Positions 23,035 through 36,686 of a DNA stretch of 38,692 nucleotides are shown piece by piece. The notes below the pieces were generated by a model, which did not search any database, had not been told where the DNA came from, and saw only the letters and a program-made list of their open reading frames with translations. This DNA comes from an uncultured Duncaniella sp. GTDB taxonomy: Bacteria > Bacteroidota > Bacteroidia > Bacteroidales > Muribaculaceae. The first letter of the stretch is position 1. Every line of letters begins with the position of its first letter. The stretch covers positions 1 to 38,692 of the forward strand of contig CAJUCI010000025.1 of assembly GCA_910584825.1 (NCBI GenBank), read 5' to 3'. A program made the position numbers and the translations under genes.

Positions 23035-24237
23035 ATGACACGTCTGCTCTCAATCATATTTCTGCTCATATCATTCACCCTGACCGCACATGCCGACGCG
23101 CCGCGCGTGTCGCTGCTCACATGCGGCGTGGGGGGAGAGATTTATGAGCTGGAGGGGCACACGGGGCTGAGGATACAGCACCCCGTCTACGGCGATTTTA
23201 CCGTTAACTGGGGGGTGTTTGACTTCAACTCGCCCGGATTCGTCTACCGTTTCGTCAAGGGGGAGACCGACTACATGGCCGCGGCCACGTACACCTCGGC
23301 GTTTCTCGACGCCTACCGCCGCCAAGGGCGCACGGTGCGCGAACAGGTGCTGCGGCTCGACTCGCTCCAGGCCGAACGCCTCACGGCGATGGTGATGGAG
23401 AATGTCCGCCCCGAGAACCGCGTCTACCGCTACAACTACGTGCTCGACAACTGCGCCACCCGCCCGCTTGCCATGATTGAGGCCGCGATTGGCGACACCA
23501 TAACGCTCGGCGCAAAAAGCCTCGAAGGGCGCGACGGCTCGACATTCCGCAACGTGATGCGCCACTTCCACGTCAACTATCCGTGGTATCAGTTCGGCAT
23601 CGACACAGCACTCGGCTCGGGGATTGACCGCCCCATCACGCAGCGCGAGACGGGGTTTGCCCCCGTGGTGCTCGCCGACATGATGGCCGGCGCGACCCTC
23701 CCGTCGGGCGAACAATTAGTGCTCTCCGACAGTTATGTTGTAGGAAGTGCCGACGCGCCCTCGCCCGCAGCCGGGCCGACACCCTTCATGCTCACGCCGA
23801 TGGCTGTGGGATGGGTGGTGTTTGCCATCGCTCTATGGCTGAGCATCCTCCAGATATGCGGCCGCGACAAGGGCGCGCGGTGGTTTGACACCGTCTACTT
23901 CATCGTCTGCGGCCTTGAGGGGCTGCTGCTCACGTTTCTGATATTCGTCTCGGTCCACGAGGCCACATCGCCCAACTGGCTCTATCTCTGGCTCAACCCG
24001 CTCTGCTTCATCGGAGCGATAGCCCCCCGGCTAAAAAGCGGCAAACGCTTGGAGATATGGTATCAAAGTGTTAACTTTGCACTCCTAACGGCACTGACCG
24101 CTATATTTTTAGCCAAGGTACAGTCGCCCAACCCGGCATTCACGCCACTCATCATGACGTCAGCTCTGAGAGCCGTCACCAATATATACGCCCTTTGCAA
24201 CCCAAAGTCAAGAATTTCAGCCTCAACACGCGCATAG
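23035..24237 (+). CDS. lnb: Lnb-type (DUF4105) lipoprotein N-acyltransferase
   Basis: This encodes 400 residues. The N-terminal signal or anchor (about 1-20) is followed by a periplasmic papain-like DUF4105 domain with the two expected catalytic residues: His42 in GHTGLRI and Cys140 in NYVLDNCATRP. The domain continues with the usual WYQFGIDTALGSGIDRPI segment. From about residue 255 there are five predicted membrane helices, the topology of Lnb. Lnb is the Bacteroidota enzyme reported to add the third acyl chain to the N-terminal Cys of lipoproteins, replacing Lnt. Lipoproteins in this window (GldK, LruC protein, META protein) would be substrates. Its 3' end overlaps the next gene by 43 bases, if that gene uses its TTG start. 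Function is inferred by family. Confidence 0.82.
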   Translation: MTRLLSIIFLLISFTLTAHADAPRVSLLTCGVGGEIYELEGHTGLRIQHPVYGDFTVNWGVFDFNSPGFVYRFVKGETDYMAAATYTSAFLDAYRRQGRTVREQVLRLDSLQAERLTAMVMENVRPENRVYRYNYVLDNCATRPLAMIEAAIGDTITLGAKSLEGRDGSTFRNVMRHFHVNYPWYQFGIDTALGSGIDRPITQRETGFAPVVLADMMAGATLPSGEQLVLSDSYVVGSADAPSPAAGPTPFMLTPMAVGWVVFAIALWLSILQICGRDKGARWFDTVYFIVCGLEGLLLTFLIFVSVHEATSPNWLYLWLNPLCFIGAIAPRLKSGKRLEIWYQSVNFALLTALTAIFLAKVQSPNPAFTPLIMTSALRAVTNIYALCNPKSRISASTRA

Positions 24238-25841
24238 TCTGCGCCCTGGTAGCCTCGATGGTCACTATCGGGGCCGTGGCCGCACGTCCGGGCGGAGCCA
24301 AAGCCCCGTCGCCGCGCCCTACGCTCGTGGTGGGCATCTTTGTGGAGGGTCTTACGGCAGAATATGTCGACCTGCTCAGGTCAAACTTCACTCAGGACGG
24401 ATTCAACCGGCTGATTGACAACGGCGTCACCGTGCGCAACGTGGACTACGGCCCAGGCATCGACGCCACGGCCGCCACGGCCATGCTCGTGACCGGCTCG
24501 GCCCCGGTGGTCAACGGCATCCCCTCGGCCACCGCCTGGGACGGCACCACCCGCCGCGAATATCCCGTGATGCTCGACTCCAAGCTGGCCGGAAACTACA
24601 CCGACACCCAGCTGACCCCCGCGCCGCTGCTCGTCTCGACCCTCAGCGACGAGGTGCGCATCAGTGACGGCGGCCTCGGGCAGGTCCACGCCATAGCCGC
24701 CGACCCGCAGATGGCCATAATGCTGGCGGGACACGCCGGTAACAGCAGCTTCTGGATAAGCGATGTCAACGGCAAATGGACCACATCGCGCCACTTCCGC
24801 GAGACACCCCTGCCTGTGGCCAAGCGCAATGTGGGGCTGACACTCGCCTCGCGCCTCGACACGATGGCTTGGGAGCCGGCACTGAAACTCGACCTCTATC
24901 CCGACCTGCCCGAATACAAGAAACTCTACCCGTTCCGCCACACGTTTCCCGCGCGTGACGTGAACCGCTTCAAGATATTCAAGACCTCGGCCGTAGCCAA
25001 CCGCGAGGTGGCCTCGACCGCAGCCGAATACATCTCGGCCCTCTCGCTGGGCAAGCGCGGAGTTACCGACATGCTCAGTATCGGGGTCAACGTAAGCCCC
25101 TATCTCTACGGGCGCGAGGCCGACAACCGCATCGAGACGATGGACGCGCTCGTGCGGCTCGACCGCGACATCGCGTCGATAATCAGTGCCGTGGAGAAAG
25201 GTCCCGGCATGGCCAACACCCTGCTCTTCGTGGCCGGCACCCCCGCCCCCTCGGGCGGCAAGCGCGACGAGGAGAAGTGGGGCATCCCCTCGGGCCAGTT
25301 CTCGCCCCGCAAGGCCGTGTCGCTGCTCAACCTCTATCTCATGGCCCTGCACGGCAACGGCGAGTGGGTCACGGGCTATCACAACGGATTCTTTTTCCTC
25401 AACCGCACCCTAATCAAGGAGCGCGGCATGAACGACGCCGACCTGCGCCGCGAGGGCGCGGAATTCCTCTCACGCATGAGCGGCGTGAGCGACGTCTACA
25501 CCATCGACGACATCATAGCACGCCGTGCAGGCGACAACCCCTCGGCCCTGCACCGCAACATATCGCCCCTGCATGCGGGCGACCTGCTGGTGATGATTAA
25601 TCCCGGATGGGAAATTTCTGACGGCGAGGAGTATGCCACCCCCGGCGAGAGCGCGACACAGCTCCCCGTGGTGCGCTGGCAGTCGACCACCTCGCCTGTC
25701 TACATACTGTCGCCTACGCTCGACTCCACCGAAATAGTCGAGACTGTCGACGCCCGGGCCATCGCCCCGACAGTGGCGCGCATACTGCGCATCCGCTCGC
25801 CCAATGCAGCGGCACTGCCCGCTTTGTCAATTAGCAATTAG
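24195..25841 (+). CDS. Alkaline-phosphatase-superfamily pseudoenzyme, exported
   Basis: This encodes up to 548 residues; the frame begins with a TTG at 24195, giving a signal peptide (hydrophobic IVCALVASMVTIGAVAA). An ATG at 24258 would truncate the signal, so the TTG is preferred. The fold resembles PafA-like phosphatases and type I phosphodiesterases (LVVGIFVEGLTAEY, then NRLIDNGVTVRNVDYGPG, LVTGSAPVVNGI, VRLDRDI, LLNLYLMALHGNGEWVTGYHNGF, and a DIAPT-like AIAPTVARIL). The usual metal ligands are missing. The first Asp is Glu51, the Thr nucleophile region lacks its usual neighbours, the DxxGH motif is PYLYG (302-306), and the ADHG motif reads AGTP (347-350). No catalytic His is seen near the C terminus. 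It is probably an inactive binding protein. Confidence 0.85.
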   Translation: MQPKVKNFSLNTRIVCALVASMVTIGAVAARPGGAKAPSPRPTLVVGIFVEGLTAEYVDLLRSNFTQDGFNRLIDNGVTVRNVDYGPGIDATAATAMLVTGSAPVVNGIPSATAWDGTTRREYPVMLDSKLAGNYTDTQLTPAPLLVSTLSDEVRISDGGLGQVHAIAADPQMAIMLAGHAGNSSFWISDVNGKWTTSRHFRETPLPVAKRNVGLTLASRLDTMAWEPALKLDLYPDLPEYKKLYPFRHTFPARDVNRFKIFKTSAVANREVASTAAEYISALSLGKRGVTDMLSIGVNVSPYLYGREADNRIETMDALVRLDRDIASIISAVEKGPGMANTLLFVAGTPAPSGGKRDEEKWGIPSGQFSPRKAVSLLNLYLMALHGNGEWVTGYHNGFFFLNRTLIKERGMNDADLRREGAEFLSRMSGVSDVYTIDDIIARRAGDNPSALHRNISPLHAGDLLVMINPGWEISDGEEYATPGESATQLPVVRWQSTTSPVYILSPTLDSTEIVETVDARAIAPTVARILRIRSPNAAALPALSISN

Positions 25842-26043
25842 CAATTAGTAATTAGTAATTTGCAATTAGTAATTTGCAATTAGCAACTGACCGACGGCTT
25901 TCAGGCCCGGGACGGGAAGAGACCCACTACGAGTTATAAATCATCATCCATAATCAGCAATTAGGGAAACAAAAAAATCAGTAATCAGCATATCCAAATT
26001 ACTAATTACTAATTACTAATTACTAATTGCTAATTAATAATTA
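25829..26043. repeat. Inverted pair of AT-rich arrays before secA
   Basis: The left array (25829-25886) is AATTAGCAATTAGTAATT-type sequence. The right array (25996-26043) is its reverse complement, TTACTAATTACTAATTGCTAATT. They form a large imperfect inverted repeat around a spacer of about 110 bases. The same sequence type precedes gldM. The right array ends six bases before the secA ATG, and the left overlaps the end of the phosphatase-fold gene. Confidence 0.7.
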
Positions 26044-26049
26044 AAAGAA

Positions 26050-29454
<3,405 letters not shown>

Positions 29455-29457
<3 letters not shown>

Positions 29458-29479
29458 TTAGAGCCGGAGGCTCTAATTA
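29455..29479 (+). terminator. Hairpin containing the secA stop codon
   Basis: TAATTAGAGCC (29455-29465) pairs with GGCTCTAATTA (29469-29479) around a GGA loop, an 11-bp perfect stem whose left arm starts with the secA TAA. There is no T run directly after it, so it is either a weak terminator or a 3'-end-protecting hairpin. Confidence 0.55.
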
Positions 29480-29680
29480 GAGTTTAACTTTCGGAGTTTA
29501 GAAAGTTTAAAGTTTAAAAAGTTAAGATAATAGTGCGGAGGGAATATACCCTACAAGCTATCATCTTAACTTTTTTTCGACTTTTGACCCTTTCTACAAT
29601 GCTTAGTCGACTTAATACTTCATAGACTACACATAGACCTTAACTTTTTTCGACTTTAGACTTTTTAAACTATAAGTATG
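29480..29680. repeat. Heptad arrays and hairpin between secA and maeB
   Basis: AGTTTAAAGTTTAAAAAG-type heptads run up to 29520. A hairpin with arms at 29516-29533 and 29558-29577 (one mismatch) follows, and T-rich heptads in the opposite sense (CGACTTTAGACTTTTTAAAC) lie at 29650-29675. Together they form a large imperfect inverted repeat. Arms and loop match the repeat at 18867-18926. The T run after the hairpin could terminate secA transcription. Confidence 0.7.
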
Positions 29681-29703
29681 CTTAATTTTTGCTGATAATT
29701 TGT

Positions 29704-29711
29704 TAACTTTG
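29704..29711 (+). promoter_or_regulatory. Possible -7 box (TAACTTTG) for maeB
   Basis: TAACTTTG matches TAnnTTTG and ends 28 bases before the maeB start codon. No TTTG is at the usual -33 distance; a TTTTG lies only 12 bases upstream. Confidence 0.45.
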
Positions 29712-29739
29712 CAACCAAATTGCGTAAAATATTAACATT

Positions 29740-32016
<2,277 letters not shown>

Positions 32017-32034
32017 GCTTGTAGTCCCTTCAGA

Positions 32035-32167
32035 AAGAAGGGCACATAAGGACATAAGAGACAAAAGAGACATAAGATTTTGTGAGTCAAGAATTTTTTA
32101 ATTCTTAATTTTTCTTCTCAAAAGTCTTGTGTCTCTTTTGTCTCTTATGTCCTTATGTGCCTTTCTT
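32035..32167. terminator. Very long hairpin after maeB
   Basis: The left arm (about 32035-32085) and right arm (about 32117-32167) pair over roughly 50 bases with only a few mismatches. The core is GACATAAGAGACAAAAGAGA pairing with its exact complement. The loop holds a second hairpin (AAGAATT-TTTT-AATTCTT, 32089-32106). It probably ends maeB transcription, and on either strand it would make an RNA duplex long enough for RNase III. Confidence 0.75.
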
Positions 32168-32231
32168 AAACATGCAATTTGTTAAAATTTGCAAAGAACT
32201 CCGTGCGCGTTGGTTAATGCGCGTTAAAAAA

Positions 32232-32263
32232 TTGGGGGGGGTAATTTTTATAATGTATCTTTG
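32232..32263 (+). promoter_or_regulatory. Predicted promoter of the LruC-type gene
   Basis: The -7 box TATCTTTG (32256-32263) fits TAnnTTTG, and TTG at 32232-32234 lies about 21 bases upstream in the -33 place. Transcription would begin near 32270, giving a leader of about 73 bases. The leader contains no evident riboswitch fold. Confidence 0.7.
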
Positions 32264-32342
32264 CAGTCACTACGGAAATTCAACCTTGAATTAACGGAAT
32301 TTAACCAAACAACATACCTATTACCAAAACATTACCTAACTT

Positions 32343-34928
32343 ATGCCTATAACCAAAAGACACAAGTCAACACTTATGTCGGGCATAGTTGTAGCACTGG
32401 GAGCATCCATGCTCGCCGGTTGTGCTGCCGACCCGATAGCCGTACCTAAATCCGAGACCTACACCCGCGATTTCATCAAGACGTTCGGCACATTTGACCA
32501 GTCGCATGACTGGAACCACGCCACCCAGGCCACAGTCAACGTGACTACAGCCAAGGCCACCGACATTAAAATCTACGCCCTCGTAGACAATGTCCGCTAC
32601 CTCTTCGGCACCTATCTCGGCGTCGAGGGCCAGCGCACACTCAGCGTCGACATCCCCAAAGGCACCACCGACCTCATAGTCCGCGCCAACGGCATCGACC
32701 ACAACGTCAAGCCCGGCGGCTCACTCAGCCTCACCTCCCGCTCACGAAATATCCGCGGAGATGAGAATAATACTACTGAAAGAGATAAACTTAAATGGAA
32801 AATCGCTCCGAGAAAAGTATTCTCGACTCTTGCTATTCAGAACTACCTCGCAACATACAAAGAGAATGACCCCAAGAACCTATCGAAGGGAACAAACTCA
32901 TTTTATTTTGTTGCCGATGGCAAAGAGCACACCTTTTATCCGTTCTATTGGTACACCAATGCATATCATGTACTCGGAATATATGTAGTGGATGATGAAA
33001 ACCCGAGCTATATTTCAATGCACGACCTGTATTTCTCAAAATCAGGCGAGCTTGAAGTATCCACCGACCACCGCCCTGAAATATCCGAAATCGTACACAA
33101 AGCCGGTGTATCACGACGTATATGCGAAGTAGGACAAAATGATGCCGATTTACCCAAGATTTTGACCTATAATGGCGACGCCAAGAATTGGAAATCAGAC
33201 CTCTTTAACGGCACTTCATACGACGAAACAAAAATACTTGATTTCTCTCAGGCCGATGCCGCTTTCACCACCCCGAACGGTTACATATCCCGAATCATAC
33301 ATATGAATTATATGAACCGTGAATTCTATGTATTCTACGAAACACCGACTAAAGATTACGTCGAGAAAGTAGACCAGGCATTGGTGCCGGGAGAATGGAA
33401 TCCAACAGGAACCGAACCGGCTTACACTGCAGCTGAAGGCACATATATCCGTACTCGCGGCATCACATACCAGCTCGAAGAGGGTACACGTTATGGCTTC
33501 TACATCAAGGTTGGCTCTGACAAGATGAAGGAGACAACCAAAGGCAACGTGACCGATTATGACTTCATCGTATTCTCAAATGATGAAAGAAACGGCCGCC
33601 CATACTACAACAATGGTGTGATAAAGAATGAGGATATATATAAGCACCCTTGGGATGAGCGTAAATTTTGGAAAGACAGTGGGGCAGATGAACTCGACAG
33701 GTTTGCCTACGCTTCATGGGGTATAGGTCAGATGGATGGTATACAGTACCATATGTTCGGTTTCGAAGACTGGCCTGCCGGTAACAATGACGTGGCATGC
33801 GACTTGAACGACATTATGTTCCTCTTCGATGACGGAAGTGAGCCTACCACCGTCATCGACACCGATGAACTGGCACGTTCATTTGAGTGGATTATCGCTT
33901 GTGAGGACCTTGGAACCGACGACTTTGACTTTAACGATGTCGTGTTTGGAGTCGGCAGTAAGGTCGTTGCAGAGGATGGCACTACCACATGTAATATCAC
34001 TCCTCTTGCCTCCGGCGGTACACTTCCCGTCTACCTATACTACAATAATGAGAAAATCATACCCACAGGCACTAATGATGGAGAATTCCACTCATGGTTT
34101 GGCTCAAACTCAACCAATCAGATTATCAACGCCCACAGATATAACAAGGCTAAAATTGTCCACAAACTGACCGTGGACAAAGACTTCACGCTGTCATGCT
34201 GCCAGACTGTGAAAGGCGAGGGTAATAGCGGCAATATGGGAGGATTCCAAGTCAAAGTTCTGCATGCCAACGGCGAAGAGGTGCTTTCAGCCGCCAACCC
34301 CAATATTGCAGAGCAGATTGGCCAGGCTCCTCAGATGATATGCGTACCCTACACATGGCTGTGGCCTGTCGAAAACAAGATTATCACATCGGTTTACGAA
34401 CAGTTCACCGAGTGGTGCAAGGACATGAACACTCATATCGATTGGCACAAGAATCCCCTCGGCTCACCTGTATCGCACTACGTTGACCGTGTTATCACCT
34501 CTGGAGGTTCGTCATCAACAGGCGGCTCACATACCGGCATCGGCGACAGCTCAATAGCCAAGCCAGACCCCGACGGACCGGATGGACCGGATGGACCAAA
34601 ACATGAGATTCTTGAAGGTGAAATCATAGAATCGCTATCATGGGCTAAGGACGAAACCAGAGTGAAGTACACAGTCGATAGCAATGCTCTTGAGAATGCA
34701 AAAACAGTAACCATCTATGTAGAAGGCATTACCGAAATCAATAGTTTCCAGAAGATTAATGATGAATACATATATGGCATTTCATATTATACAGAGAACG
34801 GCAAGATTGTCATTAACTTCACATCACATATCAGCACCTTGATTTCTGACGGAGGATTCATTATCGGAATCAAGAATTTCGATGAAACCACCAAAATTAC
34901 AGCAACTATCGTAATCGAAAAAGAATAA
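32343..34928 (+). CDS. LruC-type surface lipoprotein
   Basis: This encodes 861 residues. The start gives MPITKRHKSTLMSGIVVALG and the lipobox SMLAGC, so a lipoprotein. The N-terminal segment TFGTFDQSHDWNHATQATV is the start typical of LruC-domain proteins of gut Bacteroidales. In the middle, FEDWPAGNNDVACDLNDIMF and ACEDLGTDDFDFNDVVFGVG carry the DFNDxVF motif of DUF4114, a likely calcium-binding segment. Residues about 740-760 are a short PDPDGPDGPDG linker, then a beta-sandwich-like C-terminal domain ending ITATIVIEKE. The protein is probably a surface adhesin or glycan-binding lipoprotein. Base composition changes abruptly near 32757: GC-rich before, clearly AT-richer after. Confidence 0.8.
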   Translation: MPITKRHKSTLMSGIVVALGASMLAGCAADPIAVPKSETYTRDFIKTFGTFDQSHDWNHATQATVNVTTAKATDIKIYALVDNVRYLFGTYLGVEGQRTLSVDIPKGTTDLIVRANGIDHNVKPGGSLSLTSRSRNIRGDENNTTERDKLKWKIAPRKVFSTLAIQNYLATYKENDPKNLSKGTNSFYFVADGKEHTFYPFYWYTNAYHVLGIYVVDDENPSYISMHDLYFSKSGELEVSTDHRPEISEIVHKAGVSRRICEVGQNDADLPKILTYNGDAKNWKSDLFNGTSYDETKILDFSQADAAFTTPNGYISRIIHMNYMNREFYVFYETPTKDYVEKVDQALVPGEWNPTGTEPAYTAAEGTYIRTRGITYQLEEGTRYGFYIKVGSDKMKETTKGNVTDYDFIVFSNDERNGRPYYNNGVIKNEDIYKHPWDERKFWKDSGADELDRFAYASWGIGQMDGIQYHMFGFEDWPAGNNDVACDLNDIMFLFDDGSEPTTVIDTDELARSFEWIIACEDLGTDDFDFNDVVFGVGSKVVAEDGTTTCNITPLASGGTLPVYLYYNNEKIIPTGTNDGEFHSWFGSNSTNQIINAHRYNKAKIVHKLTVDKDFTLSCCQTVKGEGNSGNMGGFQVKVLHANGEEVLSAANPNIAEQIGQAPQMICVPYTWLWPVENKIITSVYEQFTEWCKDMNTHIDWHKNPLGSPVSHYVDRVITSGGSSSTGGSHTGIGDSSIAKPDPDGPDGPDGPKHEILEGEIIESLSWAKDETRVKYTVDSNALENAKTVTIYVEGITEINSFQKINDEYIYGISYYTENGKIVINFTSHISTLISDGGFIIGIKNFDETTKITATIVIEKE

Positions 34929-34978
34929 AATTCAAGCCTAATATATAGGCTCCTCAATTTAGGTTAAAACCTTACTTA

Positions 34979-35016
34979 CGGCCGGGGATGCAGTGATGCA
35001 TTCTCGGTCTTTTTTG
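34979..35016 (+). terminator. Intrinsic terminator of the LruC-type gene
   Basis: GGCCGGGGATGCA pairs with TGCATTCTCGGTC (with G-T pairs) around a GTGA loop and is followed by a run of six T. It lies about 50 bases after the stop codon. Confidence 0.88.
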
Positions 35017-35058
35017 TATGCAATTACGACGTAGCGACAGGCGACAAGAGGCCGGGCT

Positions 35059-35290
35059 GTAGGAGCGACGGCTTTAGCCGTCGACATGGCACAGCCAAGC
35101 TAACTTTCAATCAAAAAATTCGTTGATTTTGAGACTTTTGTCTTTTTGTATCACCCCCCTCTGACACGAAACCCTCGCCCCTTTTCGACGGCTAAAGCCG
35201 TCGCTCCTATCCCCCTCACTCCTATCTGCCAAAAAACAGTTCTCCCGTGCTTCCGTCTACCCCAAAGCCTGTGCTCCTGTGCTCCTGTCA
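35059..35290. repeat. Inverted REP-like pair with C-rich tail
   Basis: The palindrome CGACGGCTTTAGCCGTCG with its flanks appears at 35059-35107 on the plus strand and at 35185-35209 on the minus strand, making an inverted pair about 100 bases apart. The C-rich tail (TTCTCCCGTGCTTCCGTCT, then CCTGTGCTCCTGTGCTCCTG) follows to 35290. This matches the arrangement at 166-262 in reverse. The rest of 34929-35298 holds the terminator and no gene. Confidence 0.7.
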
Positions 35291-35298
35291 CCGTGCTA

Positions 35299-36258
35299 TC
35301 ACTTCTGAAACAGCTTGTTGACGGCGAGTTTGAGGTCGGCGAGCATAGCCGAGGCGGGGGTGATGAACGGACGGAAAGTGTGACGCTGCTCGGGCGCGAA
35401 CACGCGCAGACGGCTGTGGTGGCACTCGATGTCGAGGCGGCGGTCAAGTACGAGCGGCTCACCGTCGATATGCACCGCCCCCTCGCGCGAACGCTCTATG
35501 GAGATTGACGGCGTGCGGAAAGTATGGATAAGCATATTGCGCTCGATATTGCCTATGAGCATGTCAAAGCCCACGAGCGCGGTAGACAGCGTGTTGCCAG
35601 CATGAATGATGGTCACGTCGAGCAGACCGTCGTCAATCGTCGCGCTGGGCGCGATATAGGCATTGTTGCCATACTGCGAGGCATTGCACACAGCCACGAG
35701 AAACGCCTTCTCGGTGATTTTGCGCCCGTTGGCCGTGATGGTGTAAAGCTCCGGCTCATAGTGGGCATAGGTCTCGAATGTGCTCTGAATATAGGTGAGC
35801 TTGCCGCGCTTCTTCTTCTCGGCGAATGCCGCGCTCACCGCGGCGTCAAACCCGACGCCGAACGTGCAGAAAAACTTATGGTCATTGACCGTGGCATAGT
35901 CGATGCTGCGCGGCTCCTCGTCGTGAATCACCCGCAGACCCTCGCGGGCGTCGACAGGGATGCCGAGATGGCGGGCCAGTCCGTTGCCCGAACCGCAGGG
36001 GATGATGCCGAGAGCCGTCTGCGACCCGCACAGCGCGGCGGCCGACTCGTTGACCGTGCCGTCGCCCCCGGCGGCAAACACCGCCTCATAGCCCATCGCC
36101 ACAGCCTCGGCGGCAAGCCTCGTGGCATCGCCGTGACAGCTCGTATAGACCGTCTCAATCTCCCAGCCCAGCGGCGAGAGCATTTCGACGACAGCGAGGT
36201 CGAGTCCTTTCTTACTACCTGTGCCCGAGATGGGATTGATGATGAGACGTGCGCGCAT
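35299..36258 (-). CDS. Diacylglycerol/lipid kinase (DAGK catalytic family)
   Basis: This encodes 319 residues from the ATG at 36258; the frame stays open further upstream but that part overlaps the next gene. The product begins MRARLIINPISGTGSKKG, the start of the DAGK_cat domain (PF00781), followed by AVFAAGGDGTVNESAAAL (the GGDGT ATP-binding motif), LGIIPCGSGNGLARHLGIP, the C-terminal-domain TFGVGFDAAVS and DDGLLDVTII, and HIDGEP near the end. These are the marks of the YegS/BmrU/DgkB lipid kinases. It is cytoplasmic and membrane-associated and phosphorylates a lipid such as diacylglycerol; the exact substrate is not shown. It is the last gene of the leftward group and follows the small T9SS protein by 17 bases. 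Confidence 0.9.
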   Translation of the reverse strand: MRARLIINPISGTGSKKGLDLAVVEMLSPLGWEIETVYTSCHGDATRLAAEAVAMGYEAVFAAGGDGTVNESAAALCGSQTALGIIPCGSGNGLARHLGIPVDAREGLRVIHDEEPRSIDYATVNDHKFFCTFGVGFDAAVSAAFAEKKKRGKLTYIQSTFETYAHYEPELYTITANGRKITEKAFLVAVCNASQYGNNAYIAPSATIDDGLLDVTIIHAGNTLSTALVGFDMLIGNIERNMLIHTFRTPSISIERSREGAVHIDGEPLVLDRRLDIECHHSRLRVFAPEQRHTFRPFITPASAMLADLKLAVNKLFQK

Positions 36259-36275
36259 AATGATGATGTTGCATA

Positions 36276-36608
36276 TCAGATGGTCACCCTGCGGGTGGAG
36301 GTGCCGATTTTGAGTATATACACCCCCTTGGCTGTCATGCGCAGGCGGTGGGTGCCGGCGGGCAACGACTCCTGGCTGATGAGCTGGCCCAGGATGGTGA
36401 ACACCTTGACCGTGACAGGGCGCGCCGAGCCGATGTAGATGTAACCGTCGCTGACGGCCATCTCGACGGTGTTGTCGTCGGTGCGCTGCTGCTCGGCGGG
36501 GAGCACATGGGCGGGCACGTCGACACTCTCCCAGCGCGGTGCCGCGCTCGAAGCCGTCACGGCCCACAGGGCCACAATCAGGATGGTCAACAGCTGTCTG
36601 AGTCTCAA
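36276..36608 (-). CDS. Small exported protein with a type A T9SS sorting domain
   Basis: This encodes 110 residues and must start at a TTG (36608), since no ATG lies near the beginning. The signal peptide (RQLLTILIVALWAVTASSAA) is followed by only about 22 residues (PRWESVDVPAHVLP...) before the T9SS C-terminal sorting domain. The sorting domain includes TVEMAVSDGYIYIGSARPVT, VKVFTILGQLISQESLPAGT, and the closing GVYILKIGTSTRRVTI. The pattern Vxv(y/f)xxxGqlv...lpaGxyvlkxg is the type A CTD. The mature cargo is therefore a tiny peptide, or the CTD itself is the functional unit, for example an accessory or decoy. The gene sits directly after a terminator hairpin overlapping a TAATTTTG box. Context links it to the T9SS operon at 3486-10574. 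Confidence 0.82.
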   Translation of the reverse strand: MRLRQLLTILIVALWAVTASSAAPRWESVDVPAHVLPAEQQRTDDNTVEMAVSDGYIYIGSARPVTVKVFTILGQLISQESLPAGTHRLRMTAKGVYILKIGTSTRRVTI

Positions 36609-36615
36609 AACCTTA

Positions 36616-36661
36616 CAAAATTAGCAGAGCCGCCGACCCCAAACACGGCCAACGGCTCTGC
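36616..36661 (-). terminator. Terminator of the porin gene, overlapping a possible promoter
   Basis: On the minus strand GCAGAGCCG (36661-36653) pairs with CGGCTCTGC (36632-36624), a 9-bp stem with a loop of about 20 bases, followed by TAATTTTG. The T-rich end also fits the TAnnTTTG -7 box (36623-36616). TTTG at 36643-36640 lies 16 bases upstream, shorter than the usual -33 spacing. It would therefore end porin transcription and might start the CTD-protein gene eight bases later. Confidence 0.7.
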
Positions 36662-36686
36662 AAATTTAGCTATATTTTTTGCTATT

